Of a stretch of DNA of 64,000 bases, positions 13,723 through 24,500 are shown piece by piece. Each line of letters starts with the position of its first letter. Positions within the stretch are counted from its first letter, which is position 1. Location: the NCBI GenBank assembly GCA_033439265.1, contig JAVTVX010000027.1, positions 6,649,001-6,713,000 of the forward strand, read 5' to 3'. The notes beneath the pieces were generated by a model. It searched no databases. It was not told where the DNA came from and worked only from the letters and a program-made list of their open reading frames with translations. Both the position numbers and the translations under genes were made by a program. The stretch is from Dillenia suffruticosa. Lineage: Eukaryota; Streptophyta; Magnoliopsida; Dilleniales; Dilleniaceae.

Positions 13723-14040
13723 GGCCCATACTTGGCTATACGCCTAATTCGACTCAGGATCTAATTCCCATTCTCGGCTCTATACCTAATTCGTCTTAGG
13801 AGCTACCTCCCATTCTCGGCTCTATGCCTGATTAGACTTGGGGATCTAACTTCTATTCTTGGTTCTATGCCTGATTTGTCTCGGGATCTATCTCCCATTC
13901 TCAGTTCTACACTTGATTCGACTTGGGATCTACCTCCCACTCTTGGCTCTGTGCCTGATTCAAAATGGGATCTAACTCCCACTCTTGCCTCTATACGTGA
14001 TTTGATATGGGTTCTAACTCCCACTCTCGGTTTTACACCT
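13723..14040. repeat. Array of about 42-bp tandem repeats inside the LTR element
   Basis: About seven degenerate units of roughly 42 bp repeat the pattern CCCATTCTCGGCTCTATGCC followed by TGATTCGACTTGGGATCTA. Because the period is a multiple of three, a repetitive open frame exists on the minus strand with a 14-residue period; this is a by-product of the array. A second, longer tandem unit (about 65 bp, with GCATTATATAGGCCCCGA) follows at about 14090-14200. Confidence 0.85.
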
Positions 14041-14975
14041 TAGATAGTATTCTCTTGGCCTTACGTTCATATGGTAACTTGGTCTTCTGCATTATATAGG
14101 CCCCGACACTTGGACAGAATTCAACTTACTTTCTTTCGGTCTTTTGCATTATATAGGCCCCGATGCCTGGAGGGAATTCAATTCCCTTTCTCTTGGTCAT
14201 GTATTTATATGGCTACTCTGCACTTGATAGAATCCAACTCCCTTTCTCTTGACACCACAACATACCTATTGCAACATTGTTTCAGTATATTCTCTCGGCT
14301 CTGATACTTAATACTCTCTCTGCTATAACACGTTCGACAACAATCCAACGCTCAAGTCACCCCATCACAAAACAAGAATGCAAGGATAATAAATGAATCT
14401 ATTTCTCATTTATACAAGGTCCTATACACACTGTACAGTATAGCGGAGGTAGCAAATTCTCTGTAACAAGATGGGACTATGATCGCTCTTCTGCCAATCT
14501 CTCGGCTACTCACAGCTCGGCCCCATTCTCTCTTACATTGATCTCTAGACTCTCGCACTCATCAAGAGCTATGACTCTAGGTCAATCTTCAGATTTTCAA
14601 CTTCTACTATTCATAACATAGGCACATTTTACTCTTGGCTACTGCTGGGTCAAACACTCTAGCTTAAATCTCTTAACCTCTCGGTCTTTTTATCTTTCGA
14701 ACTCCTGGCCTATCGACTACTGGTCTCCGGATCTCTCGATCACTCGACCTCCTAGACTCCAAACCTCTCGATTTCTTGACCTCCCATTCACTCGACCTCT
14801 TGATCGCACCACAAATTTTGCAAACCCTACAATCAAGATTTTTCTCAAACAATTCTCACAATCTATCTCAAGCACATTCCACATTTCATGCTCCACTTTC
14901 ATGCCTCTTCCGATTCCCAATTCACTCTACTCCTAATACTATTTTTCCAAAATGTCATTAGAAGTAAGAGATAAA

Positions 14976-15961
14976 TGATGGTACTTGCCTTAACAGCAGA
15001 AACTTTCTTTATTCCCGTGAGATCCCTACTCTCTTGCAATCATCTAATAAAGAAGAAAATCCTTAATAAGTTTAAACCTTCCTTAATCCCCTAACATTCT
15101 AATTCTCTTGGATTCTCGAAAAGGAAGAAAAGTTTTCTAAAATCTTAAACTTTCCTTAATCTCAAAGGATTTTAAATCTTTTAAAAGTCTGACCATAATT
15201 TCTACTATTTCGTAAGACTTCATACAAAAGGAAAGCAGGGTTTCTTACACCTCTTGGAAGACTATATATATAAAGCAAAGATAATTGATCAAGGTACATC
15301 TAGATACCCACAAGGGGACACCCAATATTCTCTCTCTCTATATGTATCATAAAAAAGGAGGGCACTCAATTCTATACGATCAAATGTACGGTTTCATGCC
15401 CAATTCTACATCATCAGAGGTACAGTTTCATTATCCATTTTATACACCGTCAGAGATATATCTTTATACTCAATTATATATACATAATATGTTTATCATC
15501 TCTCTTTGCATGCATACATCATATGTAAGCCCATATTTGTGGCTTTCTACACATAATATACATGGGACTAATTTTATACACATAACACAAGGCCGTATAT
15601 GAGACCTTTAGTCTTTTTATTATCACTTTATTTGACTTGAGTGTCGAAATCCCCTATCGAGTCAGTCCCAGTAGGGTTTTTGTAGGTTTCTCCATTGACG
15701 ATGACCAAATCGATGCACCAACACTGGTCCTTTACCTAGGGCACACAGAGGCAACACAAGACTATAGTTTAGGATCTCTCAGTCTTTTCTCTTTTTTTTT
15801 TACTACTTTTTATGATTTAAACGTTGTAGTCACCCGCCTGGTCTGCCCCACTGGGTTCTTGCAGGTCTCCCATCCAAGAGGATCTGGTGAACACATCAAC
15901 AGAGGCTCCCTGTTTGAGTCGAAAGAGCAGGTATTTGTGGAGTTAATTTTTGGTTTCAATA
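14976..15961 (+). repeat. 3' LTR of the non-autonomous element
   Basis: 986 bp, starting TGATGGTACTTGC and ending TTTCAATA, where the terminal CA has decayed to TA. It is followed directly by the ATTAT target duplication. Confidence 0.9.
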
Positions 15962-15966
15962 ATTAT

Positions 15967-16049
15967 ATATTTTGTATATTAGTTTAATGTTATCTTTACA
16001 TGTATATAATATTTATTCATTATATATATTAGTTTTTGTATTTTGATTA

Positions 16050-16083
<34 letters not shown>

Positions 16084-17540
16084 AGAAAATGAATGTTGAC
16101 TCTAAATTTATTATTAGTTTGTTAATATCCAATTACTTTAAATATTTTATATGTATATTGGTATAATATTTCCTTTGCAAATAATACTCCTTCATTATAT
16201 ATATTGATTTTTCTCTTTTGATTAACATATATATGTATGAAAAATGAAAGCTGAGTCTATATTCATTATTGGTTAATTAGTTATTCTCTAATTACTCTAT
16301 ATTTATTTCATTCATTATTGATTTTACATGTTACAAACATTTAATTTTTGTGTTAGAAACATATTTCAGGGAAGAGAAAAATATAAGAAATCAGAATTAC
16401 GAAATCATTCGAGAAAACACTGTGAACATATGTTGATGAGTGCCTGAATGAAGAAAGAATCTCTACTTTGTAGGATACTACGTTTGGTAATGTATCAAAA
16501 CTAAGTATTAATTATAAGTATATTGAGTTTAATCATCTATTAGTGTATGATCTTATATTTTATAACTGATGATTTTCAAAGTATTCGAAAAATAGGAAGG
16601 TCCACTCTCAATGACATATGGGACCTAATCTCTTAGCGAATTATGGTGTCCTTCAATGCTGAGTTACAACCCATTGAGCAAGAGTCACAAATACTAGTCA
16701 ATTTTTGTGATCTTGTAATTAAAAGTTTGTGATTTTGCTCTCTTAGTCATAGAGGTTAACACAATATCCCTGCAACATCAAAAAAAGAAATGAAATCTTT
16801 CATCAAGATACTTATTTGATTTGTTTCTTTTTATTATTGTTGCAACATGTTTTAATTCAACATTTTCTTAAATATTTCTTTTTAAAATTGAAAATAAGGA
16901 CGGTGCTAATACATTCGTACTCAAATCAATTTCTACAAAATTTGAAAAGTATAGATATACTCAAAAAAATATTATGATGAAGAGAAGATTGCTGAAGAGG
17001 CTTCAGCAAATATTCTGGAGGGTCACAACTCATGTGAATAGGAGGATATTGTTGCATACTGATACTTAAGATATGGAAAGGTAAAAACATATTTTATTTA
17101 ATAACATTTTGTTTACTTTTATATACTTATCATAATAATTCAAAATATCTTGTATGAGAAGTCTAAATCAGTAGGGTAAAGCCAATTATAGCAAACGCAT
17201 ATACACATTTGCGGTACAAAGTTATTTGTGAGACAAGCAAAAGAATTGGTGATTGTTTTAAATAATAATGTCATATTTAATAATATTTTTTTAGTTGCTA
17301 ATAATTTTGTTTCAAGAATTAACGATAGTGCATTCCTAATAGAGTTGAACTATACAAAACTACCTATAAGGCAGTTCATATGTTAATGCAGAATATGTTA
17401 ATATGATGATAAATTACAAGAACTTTAAATAGCTCTTATTTCTAAGTATTTGTGATGATATTTTATATATATTTCTATACATAGGAATGTGCTGATGATA
17501 TGATGGCAACTCAACAAATCGTCTCAATGCAAAGGATAGA
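15967..17540. other. Very AT-rich stretch with broken coding-like pieces
   Basis: AT microsatellite at about 16043-16071. Between about 16340 and 17540 there are short stretches of more balanced composition (for example around 16570-16720 and 16900-17060) that could be eroded exons of a transposon gene, but every frame is interrupted and I recognise no domain. Confidence 0.35.
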
Positions 17541-18690
17541 CACTACTAAAAAATACGGATTTAGCAACAGAAATTATCGATAGTAAAAAACCTGTCGTAA
17601 ATAGTGATAGAATTGTGATAGATTAATGAGAGACGAGTTACTGACACATTAGAGATGGATTTTTTTTCGTCGCTAAAAAATCTGTCGCTAATCCCTCATT
17701 GATAGCGGTCCAAGGAAAAAAATAAAAAAAAATAAGAAAAACTATCAGCGACGGAAAAATTCCGTCGTTTATGTTAAAACAAAAATAAAAGAAAATATGT
17801 AAAACTATTAGCGATGGAATTTTTTCATCACTAAAAAGTCTATCGTTAATTCATCACTAATAGCAGTCCAAGATAAAAAAAAAATTAAAAAAAAAAATAT
17901 CAACGATAGATTAGCGACGGAAAAATTCTGTTGCTAATAATATTCAAAGATAAAAAAATTAAAAAAAAGAACTATCAGGGATATAAATTTTTTGTCGCTA
18001 ATCCGTCGCTGATAATTCCTTTTTTTACTTTATTTTTATTTTATTTTTTATTTTATTTTATTATTTTATAAATCTTTTTTATTTCATTTTTTATTTTTTA
18101 TTTATTTATTAATTTATAATTATTTTTATTATTTTTATAATTCTTTTCTTTATTTTTTAATTTTATTATGTGAGAGTGAAATAAATATTATAAAAAAAAG
18201 TGAGAGTTAGATAATAATAAAAAATAAATAAAAATACTTCACAAAATACGTTATAGTCCAATGGTTGTAACACTCAAATATCAACGCCAACGCCTATGCT
18301 CGGATTCGATTTCGGGTGAGACAATTTTCACACAAAAAAAGATGGCAGTAGAAGGGGCTCGCGGAGGCAGGGGTGAAGGAAGGTGAGGCACGCGGGCGGG
18401 CAGGGGTGTGGGCAGGTGTGTGCAGGAGTACGGGCCCGTGCAAGTACAGCCAAGCGCCAAGAATCAGTGACGAAATTTTTAGTGACGGATTTTTTTTTTC
18501 GCTAATCTGTCATTGATATTTTTATAGATTTTTTGCTATTAACGACAGATTTTTTAGTAACGAAAATATTCCGTCGCTGATAGTTTAGCAACGGAATTTT
18601 TTCTGTCTGTAAATTAGCGACCAGGGTTTTAGCGACGGAATATTTACTATCAGTGACGAATATTTCTGTATTTTTATTTTTTTAGTATTG
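17541..18690. mobile_element. Small non-autonomous CACTA (En/Spm-like) element
   Basis: The left end reads CACTACTAAAAAATACGG. The right end, reverse-complemented, reads CAATACTAAAAAAATAAAAA, a diverged version of the same terminus. Inside both ends are many copies of an Spm-like subterminal motif built on AGCGACGGAAAAATTCCGTCGCT in both orientations (for example 17640-17760, 17900-18010, 18470-18650). There is no open reading frame for a transposase. The 3-bp flanks (AGA and ATG) do not match, so no target duplication is supported. Confidence 0.75.
18252..18318 (+). other. tRNA-like segment (pol III A/B box lookalike) in the CACTA element
   Basis: TAGTCCAATGG (18254-18264) fits the A-box consensus. 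GGATTCGATTTC (18302-18313) fits the B box with two mismatches, about 37 bases further on. The segment does not fold into a recognisable complete tRNA, so it is at best a tRNA-derived fragment or SINE relic. It is followed by an unusually G/C-rich patch at 18353-18450. Confidence 0.35.
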
Positions 18691-18946
18691 ATGGTTGTTT
18701 ATTTTTTTTTGAAATAAATTATGTGGATGATTGTTTATTTTTTAAAAATGTATATTATGTTTGTTTAATGTAATGAGTTATTTAGTATTGATAGTTGAAT
18801 GGTTGTTTGTTTAAATTATGAAGTTTATAATTATTATGGTTGATATTTGATGTTGTGGTTGATGGTAATGTGATAAACAAATTTGGATTTGATTTAGATT
18901 TGGAAGCATATTTTGGTAACAAACACAAACAAACTATACATTAAAA

Positions 18947-18947
<1 letters not shown>

Positions 18948-19002
<55 letters not shown>
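18948..19002. repeat. (CATA)n/(AT)n microsatellite
   Basis: Several CATA units run into an uninterrupted AT tract of about 40 bases. Likely to be highly polymorphic in length. Confidence 0.95.
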
Positions 19003-19301
19003 CCCTTGCCTATGTTTCTAAAGACAAACGCCGGCAAGTAGACATGGATTTACCGATATTTTAGCTCCGAAATATTGGCAAATCATATTGTATTTGTCTA
19101 CATTTATTTGAAAGTAAACGTGAGCAATATCTCGACGTTTCTCTGCAAACGTCAAGAGAATTTTCGAACAATTTTTTCTCGACATTTCATTTGACGTTTA
19201 TTCTTTTGTTGTCATGTCATTTAACAATGCTCGTAAAATACTGGAAGCTATATAAAAAAATGTCAAAAAAAGATATATATGTATATTTTTTTTGGGTAGT
19301 G

Positions 19302-21140
19302 CCATCAGGGTTTGGTAGATTACAGAGCGAGGAGTATGAAGATGACCAGATTAGACGATACACTACTTGGGTTTTCACTCTTTGCGTAAAAACTAGTAAG
19401 CAAAAATTTCTGCAACTGTTGTGTTGTTGAATTGAAAGAACAAATTTTGGTTGTGCTTTTGTTTATTTATTTACTTTTTAGGAAGAAAAAGAAAGACTAG
19501 GAGGCGAAGAAGAGAAACAAAATCAGAGGATGCCAAGAAATGTGAAAAGTGTTTCTTAATCATAAATTAATGCAAAGTATTATTGTGCAAAAAAATATTG
19601 CAAATTGTTACAAAATATAATTTATTAAATATTTTTTTTATATATTTTTGACTTTTTCCTATCCTTGGTAACATTGACCTGTTGTTACCCCTACCTTTTT
19701 TTTTTGCTTTTTTAAAAAGAAGAATTTATTAAATACGCTTAAATGGAAAGGGCAAAAGAAGTAATCTCTTACCCCTTTGCCTCGAGAACACAAGTCCTAA
19801 AATGGATACGCTTGAATTAATGAAGAGGAAGAAGAAGAAGAAGGAAATAGATAGAAAACGGTAAGAGGGGCAGAGGATGACTAGAAATCACCAACCTCAT
19901 TCCATCACATAAAGCTAATTAATTTTGATGAACGTGACAAACAAAATGTTGCTTCTTTTAGAGCTCGAAAAAAATGGACTCGATCTTTCGTTACACAAAT
20001 TAAAAAAAAAAAAAAAAGAAAAGAAGAAAGAAAAAAGAGCTGGCAAAACGTGGCAGAATTTGTATTTGTAAACCCCAGTTTCGAACATATCTTTATTCAT
20101 ATGAATTTCACATCAGAAAAGAAGAAATCAAAAAACACGTGGAAATGGTTGAATTGAATACTATCAAGCACGCAACACCCATAATTTCTTTTTCTCCTTT
20201 CCGTGGAGAAGTGCTGTTCTTCAATGGCAAAATTTGAATTTCTCACGTCTTACGTGTATTTTTCTTTTTTAAATTTAAATTAATAAATGCGAATCGACTA
20301 TCAAGACATGACAATTAGCATCAAAATAGTTTTATGAAATAACGTTGAATTTTCTTCTTCTTTTTTTCTTTTTTGGATCATGTCGTAGGGGTTGGGTTCA
20401 TTAATATTCAATTCCATTTGACTTTTCAAATTGACTTACTAAATATATTTCATTATGTATCAAATGTTTTGCTAACTACAAAACATATCAAATGGTAATA
20501 AAAAATTGATATCATCTATTATTGGCTTAAGTACATGCGTTTAAATGAATCGAATTATTGGTATGCCCTTTATTTTTTTTTTATAAATAATTGATATCTA
20601 ATTATCACATTAGATACGATTAAATTCAGCTTGAATTAAATTGACTCTTAAAAAATAAAACTTTTCTAATATCTATTTTTTTTACATATCAGATTCGAAT
20701 TTAAAATTTTATTTAAAAACTGTTGGTAACCTATATCGATAATAAGCCATTTATTATTAAAGTATTTTATTTAATTAAAGAAGACAAACGTAAATACTAC
20801 TTTCCAATTTATGCAAGGTCGTACTTATTACATAGTGCACTTTTTAAAATTCAACTTCTTGGTAAAAAAATCAAGTTAAGAAGTGACCAATGTTATTATT
20901 ATAAAAAAATGGAATTTGGTTTGCGATTTCTCCTTCTCACATTCCGGGTCTCGCGAGAACTTGTCCGGTTTTAGCTTGAAGACCAATTCAAAAACGACGC
21001 GTAATACGACCATAAGCGGGTTATATTAAAAATCCCACTCTCAGTCTTTAAATAAGGACCGTCGGATCAAAAGAAGAAAAAGTCCACATATCTAGACAGG
21101 CGCAGCGGTGAAAGTACAGCAAGAAAACCCTATCCATCCC
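19302..21140. other. AT-rich intergenic spacer
   Basis: No gene is supported. Homopolymer tracts and short frames without domains only. Confidence 0.45.
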
Positions 21141-21400
21141 TGTATGTGGAGAATGGTCAGCTCCACATCAGATGCCGGTTATAGTTCGGTCATCAACTCA
21201 AAGAAAACACGCCAAAACTGGTGCCACGTCATCGGTCCTTGACGGGAAAGTGTCCGAGGTTTAAACATGCCTCCCACGTCTTCTTCCTTTAAACCTAAGT
21301 CTCGGGGTTCATAAATGAGTGGGGAGAGAGACAGAGAGAGCGTTTACTTGTGGTCCAGTCCGGTGAGATTTTATTTATCGATTTTTCTTTTTGTTTTTAA
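21141..21400 (+). promoter_or_regulatory. Promoter-like island without an evident gene
   Basis: This stretch is clearly richer in G/C than its surroundings. It carries GCCACGTCATC and CCCACGTCTTC, which contain the ACGT core of plant bZIP sites. It also has a TTCATAAATGAG possible TATA region at about 21310 followed by a GAGAGA leader-like run, and a good donor CCG|GTGAGAT at about 21364. It looks like a promoter plus first noncoding exon on the plus strand, but no coding exon can be recognised downstream. Confidence 0.3.
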
Positions 21401-21548
21401 TTAAAAAACTTTTATTTCTTTAAAATATTGTTTTTTTTTTCTTTTTGTTCTCTGTGTAACCTTTTTTTATCCATTTTAACTTTTTTGCGGATCTGAGGCT
21501 AAGATAGATAGATAGATGCCTGTCACGAGGCAACCTTTCTTTTCTACG

Positions 21549-21581
<33 letters not shown>

Positions 21582-24500
21582 GGGTTTTTCCATTTACCGC
21601 TGCCACACGGAGTAAATAAAAAAATAAAAGATGATCCAATTTATCTGATGAGCATAAATGCTCAAATTAGTATATAGATTCAAATTGCGCTTAAGCACCA
21701 GCTATTATACTACGTGAAGTATTAATACGATGAAATTAAAAATTTATATATAATATGTATTCCAAATTAAAAATTTATAAAATTAATAATTAAAAAGATA
21801 AATAATATTTTAATTTATAATTTTCTAAAATTATATATACTTTTTTTTAAAAAAAGTAATATAGAGAGACAGCACTCCATTCAGCCAATTGTGCCTCTTG
21901 CGCCATTGTTGATACGAAAACATTAAAGCGAGAGGAGTGAACATTTTGATCATGCTAAAATCTATCTAAAAAAAATTAAATAATATATATATATATATAT
22001 ATTTTTTAGTATTTAATCTTGGGATTGAGGGGTTTAAGATGAGATTAGCAAAATGGGTCAACTTTGAACGAGTTGCAGATATGTTTAAATAGTGTGATTA
22101 ATTCAAAGTCATAAATTGAAATGGCATAATGAGCAGGTTTTTGAATTCAGCCCATTGTATTGATCCCATTTTAGAGAAACACACACAAAAAAAAAGAATA
22201 AAAAATAAAACATATGTTAGACCACGTTTTGGTTGCAGAGACTAAGATTATTAAAAAGGGTGTCTGATCTGTGGTCGATTTGGCAGATAATTTCAAGATA
22301 TCTCCTTATGTAAATTTTGGGTAGATATCACCTTTATTATTATTATTACCGAGAAAATTTGAAATATTTATTTTATTAATTAAAATTGATATTTTATTTT
22401 GTGGTCAATTTACTCAGACGCCGTGGGAAAAGAAAATCAAGAGTTGTCTTTTGTACTATAGTGGTACGTGATTTCTCTTTCAACCAATTGGTCCAAGGTC
22501 GGCTTTCTCCTCCACTCGTGTTAGGACTAATAAAATAAAGGACGAAAGATAAAAAAATTAAGAGAGATTCCAAATTTTGAAAGATAAAAATTATTATTTG
22601 TTGGAAAAAAATATACACATGTAGGTGAGAGTGTATAAGAAGAGTAAAAAAAAAAAAAAAAAAAACCCCACATAGACACACACATTTGATTATCAATTTA
22701 CGATTTACAAAAGTAAATTCGTCCAGGTGAGAGAGTATAATGATTAATGAAGGAAATCAGCATGAAAAACCCCAAGCCATTGATGTGCAGGTGCTCACTT
22801 ATACTTGAACAAAGCACTCGAATTCCGTAAAGGGGGGGGGGGGATCTTGAGGAAGTATCCCTTGAAACAGCCCCTTAGCGATCCTTGACAGTTGTTTATG
22901 ACAATGTTTGGTAAGATTTATTTTTCTTTTCTTTTAATTATCTTTTTGTTTGTTTGTTTGTTTTCTTTCGTGGAAATGGGAGGGTGGGGTTTAGCCGCGA
23001 AGGAATTGAAAAGCTCTTACACCACAAAAAGTAGTTGTTGGCAATTATCTCTTCCTTCTTCCATTTCTTTTGGGAGCAGGGGATGCATTTACAGGTATAA
23101 TAAGAAATAAAGTGACTTCTTATTGAACCAAAAAATATATATATTACTGCCATAATAAACTATTATCACTAAATTAATTGTTAAATATTCATCTAGATGA
23201 AGGAGATAAAATGTTATGTAATTATATTTTCAAAGTTCATAAATGACAATTCTTATGTATTTTAATCTTCATCATCTACAAAGACTATCTCAATCACCGT
23301 ATCACTACTCTTACAAAAAGTCTTTCTTTGATCGGTATCTAACATTTATTTCTTTGATGTTTATTAAATATTATTTTTGGGTATTATTATAATTATCTAA
23401 TAAATTTAGAATGTAAAATTTTAAAAATAATTGTGGAATAAAATTAAAAAAATATATATTGCACATGACACACTTTCGGAGAATTTACTGATCCAAAATT
23501 CCTCAGGTAAATCAAATGACAGTGACGTAAACAAATATCGGAAGATTCACAGCGGAGGTGGGAGGGTTAAAACTTTGGAAGTAACTCATGACAAATCACA
23601 TGAAAGATTAACAAATTCACAGGTTTGATTTATGGGAAAGTTTCCATGAATGTGCCTGAAGAGGTGATGGAGATGGAGGGTAGGAGTAGGGGAGGGAATA
23701 TGTGGTGCGGGCATCAGCTAAAAACAACAACTTTGTGACATTGATGGGTCAATTAAAAGAGCCATTTCTTGGTATCAATTCTATGGTATGGCTTCAATTT
23801 GTCCTTTTTTGGGGGAGGTTGTGCCCTGTGGCACTGATCTTCTCTCTCTCTCTTTTATTTCCCCTTTTTTCTTGGAGTTATAAATGGGAATAATAGATGG
23901 GGTTTTGTTTTTCTTTGGTTTGGGGGATGGGAACGGGAGGGTTTCTTTCCCAACTTCCTAGCTTGCAGGAAAAGATTTTGCCCTTTGGATTTGAATTTAC
24001 TCAACTTTGTTGTCTTGTGTTTAGTTAGAAAAAAGCCAAGTACGTGGTGACAATTTTTCTTGGGCTTCTGTTGAAAATCAGGGTACCAGCCGATGTGACC
24101 CAATTTCACACAAATTATTCTAATTGGAGACCCTAGCCCCTCCGACAAGACATCCATGTACAATATGCAAAGATTAAAATCCTGGTAAAAGCCTAAACAA
24201 GAGGAATAGACTTTGGCTTTTGGGGTTGGGGACGGGGTGCGGGGGGCGGGGGGGTATTCAACTTGGCTCTTAAGTGCCCTCCTCTACTTTCGAAATGACA
24301 TTGATTAAATTTACTTACATATAAAATATTGAATTCATGTACCAAATACCTAGATTGAATTGGATATAAAATAATTGAATTTTAATGAAATTTAGAGAAA
24401 ATAAAAATTCTTTCTCATTTTACCAATGTTAAAAATTGAGTTTGGCCTGAAACAAAACAAGCCAACTTCATGTTAACTCCTCTATGATTAATACATATCA

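Larger units (their letters stand above)
11958..15961 (+). mobile_element. Non-autonomous LTR retrotransposon (LARD-like), complete with target duplication
   Basis: Two direct repeats of about 980 bp bound a 2.0-kb interior with no gag or pol. The element is flanked on both sides by the same 5 bases, ATTAT (11953-11957 and 15962-15966). The left LTR ends in CA and is followed by TTGGCGTCGTTGTGGGAA, a primer-binding region of the kind found after Tat-type Ty3/gypsy LTRs. A purine-rich stretch (GAAGTAAGAGATAAA) precedes the right LTR. The interior consists largely of short tandem repeats. With no coding capacity it must have been mobilised by enzymes supplied in trans. The Tat-lineage assignment is an inference from the primer site and LTR style. 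Confidence 0.9.
10521..19301. mobile_element. Possible large decayed CACTA-type transposon (weak)
   Basis: The segment opens with CACTATGTTTAAGAG and closes with a sequence whose reverse complement is CACTACCCAAAAAAAA. Both ends are rich in small motifs built on AACGTTTC / GACATTTC / AAATGTCGG. Near the left end, a CT-rich leader-like stretch (10735-10900) ends in a good splice donor (TAG|GTAAGT at about 10904-10910). No target duplication was found and no transposase could be recognised, although 16340-17540 contains short, broken coding-like pieces. Two clearer elements (11958-15961 and 17541-18690) sit inside it. Treat the outer boundary as a hypothesis. Confidence 0.25.

Noticed and set aside
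13803..14024. 73-codon repetitive frame
   Set aside because: It is a by-product of the 42-bp tandem array in a non-coding LTR element.
18252..18318. Functional tRNA gene
   Set aside because: A- and B-box-like motifs are present, but no cloverleaf or acceptor stem could be drawn.
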